64,000 nt of DNA from Blasia pusilla (GCA_050084515.1 CM114274.1:31620001-31684000), one strand, 5' to 3'. Shown: positions 46,501-58,924, counted from the stretch's first letter. The notes: a model not told the origin generated them from the sequence alone. Numbers and translations are program-made.

Positions 46501-47761
46501 ATATTATAATAGGTGATTATAAATATTAATAAAATATAATAAATAACCAAAATTTTAGAATTTTTACCTCAATTTATATTTGATGGAAAAATAATTTTTT
46601 TAATGGAGGAAAAAATTTGGTTTACATTTTATGTAAAGATAAAATTACTTAGTGTATTGGCATATCATTTAAATTTGAATGGAGAATTATAATTACTAAG
46701 AGCAGTGAAATGGTATTATTATTTTAAGATTTTAGAAAAATAAAAATCAAATTTAAAGTAAATAATATGATCAATTTTTAAATTAATTTTATTAATTCAC
46801 ATGTGATATTTTGGGAAAGAAAAATGAATTTGAATGAAAAAAGAAAATGATTTCATTAATTAAAATTAATTTAATTTTGGTTAGTGAATATTATTTTAGT
46901 GGGAAAAGTGGAAGAATAATTATTGTTTGAGCTTTTACGGAAGAGTGAAATTATTTAAACGCAACATCATTAAAACTTTCACTAATAAAAGCTATTTTAT
47001 GTAGTGCCTAACTAGTACTAGGTATAGACACATACGTAATATTAGGTGTAGACATTGCTCCACCGCCAAGAGGCTGGTTTTCATGGATATTTGCGGAGAT
47101 CGCGACGATATTTTATGCCAAAGATGGTTATCCAAGGAGATTAAACTTTTGGTCTGACCTTAAAGTTGGGTCGAGGATGCTGGATCAATTCTTTGCCCGA
47201 AAGTTTAGGGTGAAAAAAACTGGCTACCCTCTATGAACGTGGTGACCATAGAAGACCACGATCTTACCCGTATGAAATCAAGCCCTGAGTGGGCCCCTAG
47301 CCTTTTAACACCCATAAACATTTTTCATAGGGTACCGGATACATGTTCAACATTTTGAGACATGTCCAAGGAAGGTTCCATGGTTGGTTGTTTCTCGATG
47401 ATGGGTTGTCTCCACACCCAAAGGTTTTGGGTGCAGCTAAATTCCCAACCCCACAAGGTCGTCGCAATCTGCTTGGCATGGATTCAACACGGGCCGGGTG
47501 AGACTTAATTTGAAGATCCCACCTGAAAGGTCTAGGATTCCTATAGTGGGGTGGACATGTTGTCCCAGGCTTGGCTGGAATTTTTAGTTGCATTTCGAGG
47601 ATATTTGGTTTTTTCCCTCCCACTCATCAAGTCCATTATGCACAGAAGGAAGCGACTCATGAAGAAAAAGAAGCCATTGACAAAGTGGTCATGCACAAAA
47701 TTATAGCTTCGTACGATAGATGCCTCTTCAATGCTGTCGGGTGTGGTGTGGTGTTCTCTCC

Positions 47762-47832
47762 GTCTCTCTCCCTCCACCTCAAGGTCCCATGGTCCTGTGG
47801 AACATGGGACTTTGAGGTGAAGGAAGAGAGAC
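47762..47832. repeat. Imperfect hairpin with arms of about 29 bp
   Basis: GTCTCTCTCCCTCCACCTCA onward pairs with the right arm ending AGGTGAAGGAAGAGAGAC, with a few mismatches around a loop of about 11 bases. Size and mismatches resemble a plant small-RNA precursor, but also a fold-back repeat. A second hairpin follows at 47847-47884, and a weaker one near 47930-47980. Confidence 0.7.
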
Positions 47833-47846
47833 TTTGCTTTGTTTGG

Positions 47847-47884
47847 TTCCGCACAAGGCAAACAAGTTTAGGCTTTGTGCGGAA
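47847..47884. repeat. Hairpin with 13-bp arms
   Basis: TTCCGCACAAGGC and GCTTTGTGCGGAA form a stem with one mismatch around a 12-base loop. It lies directly after the larger hairpin at 47762-47832. Confidence 0.7.
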
Positions 47885-48176
47885 CATACATCCCATAGTT
47901 TTAAAAAGAAACCATTGCTTCCACGCAGCCCTCTCATCCTATCGCCTCCTTTAGCTCAAAGGAGACAACGGGATGAGATCATGAGAGTCGATAAAGAATG
48001 GGGTCTCATATATGATATAAATTTACATTTATATTAGACACTAGTCGATGGAATTCCCGACGGGACCTACGCCGGTTTGCCTACGTATTAGTCAAACGAG
48101 CTATCCTCTCCGCAGCTGCGATGAATCATACACAAGTGACAACAGCGAGCGCGCGGCCGGAGCTCCAGCTACCTAC

Positions 48177-49826
48177 CTAGACCTGAGTCCCCTGAGCGGC
48201 GGCCTCCTTGTAGTATCCGTCATCCGGCGAGTCCTTCGCGGTGGCCTCCGAAATGAACCACGAGTAGAAGACGAGGTAAACGCCGGATCCGAAGTACAGC
48301 ACCAGAGAAACGATGAGAAGTGGGAGACCAGTCTTCACGGTGAACGCACAGATCAGGAGCGCGACGCCGAAGACGACCAAGATGAGGACTGCGTCACAAC
48401 CGTTCAGATGGATCAACCACGGGATCTGGAGGTGCTCGCAAATTCAAGGACTGGCGATGTCACACGTCAACTGCAACGCCCGCGCAGCAACGCAAAGCCG
48501 CAACGCAGAAAATGCGATTGGCAGCGAGACAGATTCGAAGGACTACGTTGCTCTGAGTCGGTCTCACTCGCAGAAACGCTGGTGGGACAGACGACACAGC
48601 ACGCTTTTTGCACGCGGGTCTAGAAAGCGGAACTTAGGTGCGAATCCATAGCCAGACATGAAACAGGAGGAGGAAGCCAAAGGTTAGGGAGAGAGAAGGG
48701 CATTCGACACGCACCAGAGTGATCGTGGGTGCGGCTCCAGACGGAGTCGTCCTTGAGGGTCCAGGGAGTCAGAATTCCGAAGCTGTGGTTTGGCGCGACG
48801 AACTGCGAATCGACCGAGAGAACAGTTGTGAGTGAGCGGGGTTTTCTCGCAACGACACAATCCCGTGGCAAAGCTGCTACCACACCAACAGCAGCAAGCT
48901 CAAGCGACAACAAGCGAAGATGATCAAGCGCGGCATCGGTGGTCAGACCTGGAGGTTATAGCCGGCCCAGATCATCAACCACGTCGCGACGGTGGCCACG
49001 AGCAAGCGGTCGTGGAAGTGGCGGGTAGGACTCGTGAACGTATCCAAGAGGACGAAGTTGTGCACGACAAAGAGAAACAGAGCTGGCAGCGAGATCAGAT
49101 GCGCCACGGCTTGTTTCGATTCCCCACTTCGTAAGCCAACGTGCACAACGACACAACAAAGGATCAGCGCCATCGCTCCTTATCGTCGGAGCTCCCTTCC
49201 AAGCCATAGCAGACACTGGCATTGCATCGCAAGACACAAATTTCCGGGGGACAGAGAAGCATAGCCTGCACAACCTAAACCACGAAATTCTCTCCGGCGC
49301 AGTGGCTCCGACTAATCGGCAGCTCATGTCCAAAGCGAGGAATGGCTGGGCAGCTTACCCTTGAGCTGCGACGGCGCTATCGCGACACGCGCATTGATAC
49401 AGCACATAAGAGACGAGCAGGATGAGAACAGGCAGGAGGGAGAATCCCAGCCATTTGGGGACGTCCAAAATCGGCTCCGCTGCACATTTTTCCTCAGTCA
49501 GTTCCGCAGCCCACACGAAAGCCCGAAAGCGAAGCCAAATCTTTGACAGCAGCCAACCTAACAGACAGTCAGCGGAGCCTTCCCGCTCTCGGCCGATCTA
49601 CGGCGGCACCCTGGCCATGCCGCGCCCACTCAAAATGTACGACCCCCGATTCAGCGCGAGCGCTATAGCATCATCCACCCACCACAAGACACAAGCCATC
49701 GAATTCCTTACATTGAATGTTCCACCACAGCGGGACTCGATCCGGTGCTTCGCTCCACTTGAAGTAGTCATTGACGGCGCTCACCAAAGCGAGAACGACC
49801 GACAGAACCAATGGATTCGCCGCCAT
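48177..49826 (-). CDS. SdpI-family multi-pass membrane protein, 5 exons
   Basis: Exons in coding order: 49826-49712, 49479-49359, 49126-48949, 48802-48715, 48388-48177. They join to 714 bases, 237 residues, with consistent phases. The N-terminus carries a hydrophobic segment followed by DRVPLWWNIQ, like the PxHWN motif of DUF1648/SdpI proteins. Near residues 142-165 is FVAPNHSFGILTPWTLKDD, then VWSRTH, the signature of bacterial SdpI/YhfL proteins. About six hydrophobic segments are seen in total, so an integral membrane location is clear. Bacterial SdpI gives immunity to a killing factor; the plant role is unknown to me. The acceptor of exon 3 (49126) was chosen because it alone avoids a stop and keeps phase, so that junction is provisional. 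Confidence 0.75.
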
Positions 49827-52316
49827 TTTCCTCCCTCCCTCACGGCCTGCGCCCCGACTTCGTCAATCTCCTCTCCCGGGTGGTCCTGCAATTCCTAATG
49901 TTCGAGCTGAGCTGCACCGAACCACGCACTCACCTGCGATCCTTCAGGGGCGGATCAAGTCAGCAATCAGAGCGCTAGTCGATCGGCGGGGACTGACAGA
50001 GAGGGCCACACGGACGTACGAGCTCAGGGAACAGGCCGCCTCGAAAGCTGCCGGCGTTTGACCGATCAAGAAAGGCCTCAGCTTTTGGTTTTGCCTGTCC
50101 TTATGTCGGTGTCTCCGATGTTTATCTCGACTCCTTTTGCTCAAGACGAAGTCGACATTTACTCGCCAAATATCCACTTTTTCCTGGTCGGCCGGAGAGA
50201 GTGTTGCCGGCGCCGTGAATGGTTGGACAGTCGGGCCGGCGATCCGCCAGTTGGCGGCGACGCGTGAGACGTTATCGAAGGACACGATGACGAAGAGGAT
50301 GCACTGGCGATTCATAAATGCTCCGGGCCGGTCCACAATCTGCGCTGTCCACGTCATCTAGCTCCACGTGGGACACCATGCACGCGGCTGGCGAGAATTT
50401 CAGACGCGAAACATGACGATGAAGGAGCGATGTGCTCATGCCGCTGACATGTCCGAAATACGTGTCATCGGAAGTCCAGCTAGGACGCCAGGTAGGCAAA
50501 CGTGGTAGCTCATATCAACGTTCGTTTCATAAATGCCACAACAATTTATATTATAATTGGAGAATTCTTTTATCATGAACGATGATTTGAAAATTTTATA
50601 TTATTATTGGAGATTTATTATTATTATTTATAAATACCTTTCTATCTTTGATACATGACAATAAGTAAGGAAAAAATTTAAATTTGTGTGTAGTAATATT
50701 AATACCTTCATGTCCTGCTAGACCCCTTTTTATTTTTAGTGATGGCTTGGACCCCTTACTAATCCATATTCATGTTCGTATCATTCTTTATGAACTTATT
50801 AGTTAGGATGTGCATAAAAATGATTTTAGACATTTATATCTTTTGTAAAAAATTGATATATTTTTCATTTTCTTAGAGAAGCAATAACACTCCATGCTTC
50901 TAAATAATTTCACTCTTCAATTAAAACTTAAATAATATTCCACTCCCTTATATAATTTCACCTTTCCATAAAAGTTTAAGTAATAAATATTCCTCCCCCT
51001 CCACTCCTACCGCTGGGCAAAAAATCTTGAATCAACTCCCTTTAATGTTTTGCGCAATAAAGGCTATTGGACATTTTAAGTTGGGAGGAGGGTCCGAGGA
51101 GGAGATTAATTTATAAGAAAAGTTAATCGTGTTTTAGACGTGGTGGAAGCTGTCGGAAATTGGCTAGATGGATGAGTTCAAGCTTGGATAGGAACAACTT
51201 TGAGGTGGTGTGCGAACGCCTTTCATAGTTGCGGAATGATTTCCATGAATTTTTGCAGAAACCATTCCCCAATTTCAAGAATTCCTCGGACGAAGGTGAT
51301 CATTCAAGGAACAATAAATGTTTTTGGTTCTGGGAATATCGCTCTTTACTCCTCCTCCTATCAAAATAATACCCATTAATAACACCATTTGCTAATTTTA
51401 AGTAATAAAATCATTTCTCTCTTCCAAAATATTATGAGTGAATTAAAGGAAAAATTTGCAAACTTGTTATTATTTTGTCTTCTCATGTTACTATTTTGTC
51501 TCATTCTACATGTAGGATCATCAATAAAATATAGATATTCTTTAGAGTGCATACGTGTACTTCCTTGTCTTCGGACAAGCAATTACATTGCTTTGACTAT
51601 TTAACTCACACGTTACATAAAATAAAAATTGTAAAATGAAAAATCCTTCAGCTAAAAACAAGTTGTCCTTGTTGTACGGTTAAGGATCTTGAAGACCTCG
51701 CGAGACTTATGTCCCACTCTATGAGAAGTCTAAGGCACTACTAATACTTTCACACTAATAAATTTTTTGCGCATGGCTGGGTGAGATGATCTGAATGAAA
51801 AGACTAAATGTTTGGAGAATAATATTTTGAAGTTATTGGATATATGTTCAATTTTATGAATTCAACATTCTAAAAGATGACAAAAAGAATAAAGATAGGA
51901 TTTTATATGGATGCATCTAAAAAGTTTTTTAAAAACTAAGCTATTTTCCTCTATTAATTATGGAGAAATAATTTATGGTATCCTTTTCCAATTCCCATCT
52001 CTCAACTAAGAAAATAAAATTTCTAATTTTGATCAATTTTGTTTTTCCAAAGTAGATTAAATTTTTTTTGCAATGGAACTTGAAAATTAAAAATAAGACT
52101 GGGTCATCTGAAAAATAATTCTTATATTAATTTGAAGAATGAAATTTTCCAGTGAGAGAATGATTAGGTGTTGATCCTCTTATCAATTATATAAGGTAGG
52201 TACAAACAAGGCTGAACCTAACCATAGTCTCAAGTTATACTAACTATAATTAACTAAACCTACTTAAGGTAATTGTATAATCTTAACTCACTAACCAAGA
52301 TGAAAATTTTCCTATT
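49827..52316. other. Intergenic, GC-rich then AT-rich
   Basis: 49827-50500 is GC-rich and probably contains the promoter of the SdpI-like gene. Plus-strand frames overlapping it are antisense or unrecognised. From about 50530 the DNA is AT-rich, with Helitron-like start fragments near 50545 and 50590 and a dispersed repeat (51411-51535) shared with 34225-34331. Confidence 0.45.
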
Positions 52317-52740
52317 TTATGTGAGTACTAGATGTACCAATTTGTATGTCCTATCAGCTTGATTATAATTAAGCCTTGAGAATAGTAACTCCCCCCTTAA
52401 TCTCATATTGATATCTCTAATAACTAAATCGTTTATGATCATCTCAAACTTATCTCTTGATAATGCTTTTATAAAGATATCAATAATTTGATGATTTATA
52501 CCTATATACATAAGGTCAATTTCCTTGGCGAGCACTTTCTCTCAAATAATGTGGTATTGCACCTCTTTATACTTTGTTTGAGCATGAAACATAAAGTTAA
52601 TAACAAATATGATGCTACGAATATTATCTACATATATTATACTAGGTTTTAAGTTACTATCACCAATCCCAACAAGTAATTGATAAAGCCACACCACTTC
52701 ACATGTTGCATTGGTTGCTCCTACTGAGCCTCTACTGAAG
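52317..52740 (-). pseudogene. Ty1/copia remnant: RNase H and polyprotein C-terminus
   Basis: On the minus strand, ATNATCEVVWLYQLLVGIG, IIYVDNIRSI and FHAQTKYKEVQYHII (about 52735-52545), and after a frameshift KEIDLMYIGINHQIIDIF and IKALSRDKFE (about 52530-52420), match the RNase H end of copia polyproteins. Only this end remains. Its N-terminal side is cut exactly where gypsy copy 2 begins near 52741. Confidence 0.85.
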
Positions 52741-53373
52741 ACCGTGACGTCCGTAGCCGCAACGTGTCGCCGATTTCCGTGCCCTGCTGCTCGTGACTGC
52801 ACCACACCATCTCGATCGTAGACCCGTACCATCATTGGGAGCAAATTGTGTTTTATTGATTCGGAAGGGTATGCCCTTGAGTGCCGCATCCCATTCCCCA
52901 GTGCCGTGATGTTTGTAGCCGTTCCGTGCCGCCTGTGCCGCACCGTACTACTAGACCCGCACCGCACATCGAGGAGATTTGAGCATCGTCAGTACCAGGG
53001 AGTACGATGTGCTATTTGGAGGAGTTTGTCTTCACGACCAAGTTGGGGTTGAAAATTGGAATTGCTGAGGAGCGAGATTGATATTTCTTGTGAGGTTACC
53101 CATTCTAGTCTTTTGCCCTCCACGTGTTAGGGAATTTTGGGTATTGTGCAATTATTTGGGGATTTTGGGTTTTATGCAAATGTTGAGAGCATCATTGATG
53201 TATGGGTTTAGGGGACATAGACCTGTGGGGGATGTCCAGAGTTTAGGATGGTTTGTCGATGAGATGATAGATCAGTTGATTTATGGCACTGCGCCGCTTG
53301 TTGCCGCACAACACATGTCTAAGTGAGAGAGTGTAGATTGAGTGTCGTCTATTTAGTTTGAGTGGTTGAGTGA

Positions 53374-55100
53374 TTACTCGCGAGATTGAGTGTGATTGCA
53401 TGAGAGGGGCACTAGGATCATCACGGCGTCCTTATGGGACTTTGAGAGGCAAGGTGATGGACTTGAAACTAGCTCTAGAGGTGTTATGCGGAGTGGTGCG
53501 AGGTTCCGAGGGTCTCCATGTAAGAGACAACCTCGACCTCTTTCTGTGTTGTCTTCAGAAGAGGGGGAGAACGTAGAGGAATGTGTTAGTGCATCATCGC
53601 AACAGTTAGTGGTCCTACTGCTTGGGAATACGAGATGGACGACCGGGGTAGGGGACTGCGTAGGTTTTTTGGGTGCCATGGACACTATAGAGCTACATGA
53701 CTTGATTGCGGAGTTTAGGAGTTGGTGTGACTCACAATGGGCTAGGAACTCCAGAGAGTTCAACCCGCAACCCATTCACAGCATGGAACGGTATGTTCCA
53801 ACAATTAGAGGGGACGCCTATGGACGATTACCATGAGTTGTCTCACAGATATGCCCACGAGATTGAGGCATGGAGACTCTACTATGACCCACACTATGTG
53901 TCAAGGACTAAGCCGTTTCTTGATGAGGAGGAGGAATCAGGAGAGGCTACTTCCTCTTCCACCACTGATGTTTTAGGAGGGGTGGCTAGAACTGGAGCAG
54001 TTCCACCGTCACCTCGGGTTCGTCCTAGGTTCAACCTCGTGGTTGATTGAGTTCTTTGCAGAGTTGCGGACGAGGTACCAGGGGTACAGACTAACAAGTT
54101 GCGGAGCATCAAAAACTTCCAGAGGCGTCTGGGGGAGAGTTTGCGTGAGGCCTATACTCGCTTGCGCCGGTTGAATAGCGTCACTTAAGGGGTGACAGAG
54201 TCTCCAAATTCCAGTCATGGTACGCGATGCTGGGTCGAAACCTGCAGACATGTATAAGGAATGGGGTGCTTCTTATGCACACCTTACCTACGTTGAGGGA
54301 TGTTTCCACGACCGCCGAGAACATTGAGCGCAACATGGCGGAGGAGAGCGTAACCACCATGGGATCTGGGCGAGAGCAGTCACTATTGCTTGCACCACCA
54401 TAGCAGTAATATGGATTCCGAGAGAGGTCTATAGCACCAAATGCTCAAGGAGAATACCTGGAGGCCGTGCCACAGAGACCTGCACCTTCATGCGACTCAG
54501 CAACAACCACATATGATTATTTTTTGGGCATGTGGTGGAGCCCATCACCATCCTGTGATTGCACTCGTCAGGGTCATGGACGCGTGCTTCAGCATGGAGG
54601 AGGAGATGGTGCTACACCAAGAGTTTATCATTGTGATTATTGTCAAAGGTACGGTCACACACGCGCTAGGTGTTTCAGCCTACACCCCGAGTTACATCCG
54701 GACTGAGGGCCAAAGAGGGCACCACAGCGAGTTGAAGGTCAAGGTGGGCCTAAAGGTCATGCATTAGGTGGTCCGGTTGGGGGACGAGGAGTTGGATTTT
54801 ACCAAGGGGACGGTGGAGTACCCCATGGAGGAGATAGAGTTCCACCACCTAGACGCGTCGAGGGAGACGCCAAGCGTGAGGCTGGGATGGTTGCTCAGAT
54901 ATTGTAGCATATTGCCGCTATGGCATTGAGGTTACCTGATGCCGCATCCTTGGCATCAACGTCTTTTGGAGCAGCTTAAGATTGATATGGAGGATCTTGG
55001 CGGGATGTGCACGACTGTCCAATTGGAGGCAGCCACTGTTGTTACACGTGGGGCCGCCGCAGAGTTGGATCTTTAGAGAGGGAAAGCGAGGAAATAAACC
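53374..55100 (+). pseudogene. gag region of copy 2
   Basis: Open pieces at 53396-53836, 53706-54050 and 54467-54706 match copy 1 gag, including YAHEIEAWRLYYDPHYVS and the zinc knuckle CDYCQRYGHTRARC near 54632-54673. The CGGAHH-type first knuckle near 54530 is also visible. Gag here is uninterrupted at the position where copy 1 carries the solo LTR. Confidence 0.85.
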
Positions 55101-55839
55101 AAATTTCCTCTTTCTTTCACGTTGTCCGAGGTGATGAGGACTCCATCGATGGGTCCTGATCACAGTTCCCAGAAAGTGGATGTTGTTAGTGTGCAGGCAC
55201 GGGAGGCAATCAGAGAAGCGAGTGCGACGACTCTTATTGCTAATGCTCAGGGGGAGCATGTGTTGAGTACGATGTTGGGGGTAACCACAATGGTGTACCG
55301 CGCTCCTTTGTTTTCAACTTCCGATGTTATGACGTTGGGGGGTATGCCCGCTGAGGTTTTCTGGCTGGCCGCTACGCTATATGAGCGTGGAGATGGTGTT
55401 CTTGCATCACATTTAGAGATTATTGGGAGGAGTCAACATCCTACAGACCCGGGTGGCACTCTGGTGATGGGTGACTTACCCATTCGATTCACGGGTGGAG
55501 TGATTGAGCGACAACCAGGCGAGATGGCGACTTTGGCAGCGTTCAGTAGCGCCATCACGTGGCCTGGTGACTTGATTGAGGGGCATGTCCATGCAGAGGA
55601 CACACCCGCGCTTGACACTTCTAGGGAGAGGAGTGTCACGTAGCTGCATCATTTCATGGAGGAGAGGTGCCGCTGTGGGGCTCAAGTGAGGACCTCCGAC
55701 GCTTAGCTGATGAGCACGTGCATACGGCGTGGAGTGAAGCGTTTGCACTAGAGCGTGACAGGTCAGAGGAACCTGAGGTAGCCAAGATTGCTACTATGAT
55801 CCCTTTGAACACCATCCCGATTGTGTGGCCCATCCCTAT

Positions 55840-56215
55840 AGAGGGTATTCGCGTGTTGGATCTCTTTGGAGGTATCAACACTAGATTAGTTGATGTTTTG
55901 CAGGTAGGAGTGTGCGTGTAGCAGTTTCTATACGTTGAGATTGATGATCTTGAGGCGCTTCACTTCACCATGTGACGTGGTTACGCCTTTGATTTCTTGA
56001 CTTTTTGTCTGCGTTTGCCATCGAGGATTACTAGAGTTCCCTCTTGAGAGACATTTCATTGTTGGGGGCGCAGGACTTGGAGCGGTTAGGGACCATAGGT
56101 TTGGAGATTAGTGGTTGTCTATGTTAGGGCCAGTCGAGTGTTGGACGAGATAGCGGATTGGATGACACTCGATCCATGTTGTTTTGGTAGATGATGAGGA
56201 TCTTGCAACACTTGT
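55840..56215 (+). pseudogene. Methyltransferase N-terminal half, copy 2
   Basis: EGIRVLDLFGGINTRLVDV (motif I, closer to the usual DLFxGI than copy 1) is followed by QFLYVEIDD and a broken stretch. At the motif IV position the sequence CTATGTTAGGGCCAGTCGAG replaces the PCQ codons of copy 1 with Leu-Cys-stop. Similarity ends near 56215, where the element jumps straight to RNase H. This confirms that the methyltransferase belongs to the family, not only to copy 1. Confidence 0.85.
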
Positions 56216-56450
56216 AGGAGGATATAGCTCGTATGAGGGTGAGTGCTTGGCTGTCCTGTGGATTGTCGCGCATTTCAGGTCTTATTTATTTGGCAATCCG
56301 TTTACCATTATTACTGATCATCAGCCACTTAAGTGGTTGACGGAGTCTGATAAGCTTACAGAGAAGCTTGCGAGGTGGGATCTATTATTGGAGGAGTATG
56401 ATTTCTAGGTGGTGCATAGACTTGGGACGCTCAACCAAGATGCACATGGT
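56215..56450 (+). pseudogene. RNase H, copy 2
   Basis: SSYEGECLAVLWIVAHFRSY and ITDHQPLKWLTESDKL match copy 1 RNase H. The TAG after EEYDF at 56406 is shared with copy 1. The domain starts abruptly after the deletion that removed reverse transcriptase. Confidence 0.85.
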
Positions 56451-56839
56451 TTGAGCCGTAACCCAAGCCCGAGTCAACGGGATGCGAATGGAGGTTGTTG
56501 GCATGGAGAGAGTGATGAGGAGTTGGTGCCCGGATGGCACGCGCCATCCTATTTGGGCTTGTTGGCTATAGAGAGCCAGATTGCAGAGACTTTGATGGTG
56601 AGGTCTAATGGAGAGTCCTTAGATCCAGAGGCCGGTGAGGAGACAACATGTGACCGAGATATTCACGAGGATGGAATAGTCTTGGAGTACCTGCGTATTA
56701 GCAACGTCGCAAGCATAGTGGGTGCTAGAGAGCAGGATCGGATCCTACAGCGAGCCATACGGTTCCGGTGGGAGGGGACACATGTATTGTGAGTTTGGGA
56801 GGATGGTAGAGTACTTGTAGTGCCTCATTCTTCATAGAG

Positions 56840-57500
56840 GGCGCGTTTGGTGCGTCATGCCCACGAGGATTTGGGTCATTTTGGAGTGAAGTGGACGTAT
56901 AGTTTGCTCCACATGAAGTATTGGTGGCGAGGCATGCAGACTGACGTTCATCAGTTTGTTTCCCGGTGCATAGTGTGTGATAGGGTCCAGACATTGTTCA
57001 ATGCTTGGACTCCACACTTGCATCCACTTCCAATCATGGGTTTAGGTTAATAGATGAAGTTTGGATTTTGCAAGACCTTTATCTTTGACGGAGCGCTATA
57101 GTCGTTATGTGTTGGTGATGGTCATACACTTCTTGAAGTGGATAGAGTTGGTTGCATTGCCTGACAAAGTGCATGAGGGAGTAAGCGTATGCCTTCCTAG
57201 ATCGAGTGTTGAGTCATTACGACGCACCAGTTGAGGTGCTAACAGACCAAGGTACATAGTTTTGAAGGGAGTTTAAGGCCTTGTGTGATTAGACACTAAT
57301 CGACCACCACACCACTTCGCGAGATCATCGTGAGGCGCATGGACTAGTGGAGAGAGTTTTGCAGACGGTGAAAAGAGGATTACGCTAGTATGGCTTGTAG
57401 AGAGGTCACCTAGGAGATTGGGACCTCGTGTTGCCATGGTTGGCCATGGGATACATATTCAACAGGCAAGCATCCTTAGCGTCTTTCTCACCGTACTTGC
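56840..57500 (+). pseudogene. Integrase, copy 2
   Basis: The zinc-binding segment HAHEDLGHFGVKWTYSLL ... CIVCDR lies at about 56850-56990, and the DDE core follows in broken frames to about 57500. The second Asp block near 57240 retains CAA where copy 1 has TAG. Confidence 0.8.
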
Positions 57501-57769
57501 TACTTCATGGCCGAGAGCCAGATTTACCTACGGCCATTTGTCAAGATATTGGTGAGGTGTTAAACCTTCATGACCATGATCTATGGATGCGAGCCTATTC
57601 TTAGAGGAGTGAGTTGTTAGGAGAGTGATGCCCATGACGTTTGAGAACTTTGCGATTGCATAATATCGGGATACGTTGAGGTATACAACTATTCGGGAGG
57701 TGGTTATCGACCTACAATCTAGAGGTCTCATCAAAGAGACTATGTCTACTTGTAGCAGACGGCACCCAC

Positions 57770-58102
57770 GACGTTGGATGTGACTATCGGACGCACTATC
57801 TTGAGAGTACGTGAGATTTTGCCCTCTAGTGTTCTCTTATTGGATGGACGCGATGGTATGGTTTGGAAGGACCATGTGCGTAACTATGTGCCATGTTACC
57901 TTCCTAACATTGACAATACACTTGATTTGAGCTTAGCAATAGTTCCTATAGGCTTGCGATGTGTGTTGTGCGGTTTCGCCTCGTGGTGCAGCCACTATGC
58001 TAGTGTGTGATGGGTGTTTGAGAGGCTGGTATATGACATGTCTAATGCCACCTCTCACTAGGGTTCCTCGGGGACCATGGATCTACCCCAGATGTACATA
58101 GA
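57770..58102 (+). pseudogene. Polyprotein C-terminus with PHD finger, copy 2
   Basis: TILRVREILPSSVLLLDG is followed by LRCVLCGF and, after a one-base frame change, VCDGCLRGWYMTCLMPPL and PRGPWIYPRCT. The cysteines lost in copy 1 are kept here, while this copy has lost the His and one late Cys. Together the two copies support a genuine PHD finger. Confidence 0.8.
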
Positions 58103-58283
58103 GTAGGTAGTTCTAGATTCTGACTTGTGTCTATGACATGGATGACAAGAAGACGACTAAAAATGGGGCCACATGAGCACCCGACCTTTTTGCTCTTAGC
58201 GTCCGAGAGATGTATGTCATGCTAGGTAGGGATAGATGGTTATCTGGAGTTCCAAGGACCTAACCACCAACTAAGGGGGCGAT

Positions 58284-58924
58284 TGGAGATATTTTGGTAC
58301 TTCTCATCTCGTTGTTTGGATGTCCTCAGTTAGCATGGGATAGTGTGTGTTTATATGTATGTTCGGTGACAACGATGAATGTTGTGTAACAATGTGTATG
58401 CACATGACAACTGTCACGTCTATTAGGATAGATCAACGAGATCTAGTAAAACGCCTTCAAAGATACTTGAGGACATCCTTAGGAGATCGAGGATGACCTT
58501 CTGAGGCCACGGGTAACCTGAGAGAGTAGGTTTCCCCTTTGTTTGGGCTTATTTGGAGCCATATTGAGGAACTTACTATTTGGGATAAGTTCTCATTTTT
58601 TTATAGTTTACTTTCTACTTTGGGAAGGCCCTTGACCTTTTACAGCAAGTCAAGAGTCAAGGAGATGACCTGGGAGCATGGGTTACCGAGGAGAGGGCTT
58701 GGGAGAGGGAAGGGGGTATACCTCCAAGAGAGAGAGCTTGAGAGCTCATTCTCTCTCCGTTGAACCTCTTGGCATGAGGCAGTGGAGCTATGGTCCTCCA
58801 TGCCTTGCGTATGTAATCCATGCCTCATTAGAAGAGTGGGTTTGGTTTGACATGAGAGAGAGTGCACACCATGGAGAGTTTGGTGTGAGACCTTGTTGTT
58901 CTGAGAGAGAGATTTGATTGATCT
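58284..58924 (+). repeat. 3' LTR of copy 2
   Basis: Starts TGGAGATATTTTGG after AAGGGGGCGAT and is collinear with 22852-23465. It includes the TATA-like GTATAC near 58717 and the block 58745-58900 also found as the 5' fragment of copy 1. A second partial LTR start follows (58925-59060), as in copy 1. Confidence 0.8.

Larger units (their letters stand above)
45446..48176. other. Intergenic region upstream of eIF6, repeat-rich
   Basis: 45446-45800 is GC-richer and probably the eIF6 promoter and leader. After that come two Helitron-like starts (about 45942 and 46126), a TTAA microsatellite, very AT-rich DNA to about 46960, and a less AT-rich block with fold-back sequences at 47762-47960. The minus-strand frame at 47297-47623 is not recognised. 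Confidence 0.45.

Noticed and set aside
47297-47623. Minus-strand frame of 108 codons
   Set aside because: No family recognised and no splice partners; left unassigned.
49771-50061. Plus-strand frame of 96 codons
   Set aside because: It overlaps, in antisense, the first exon of the SdpI-like gene, which has clear family motifs.
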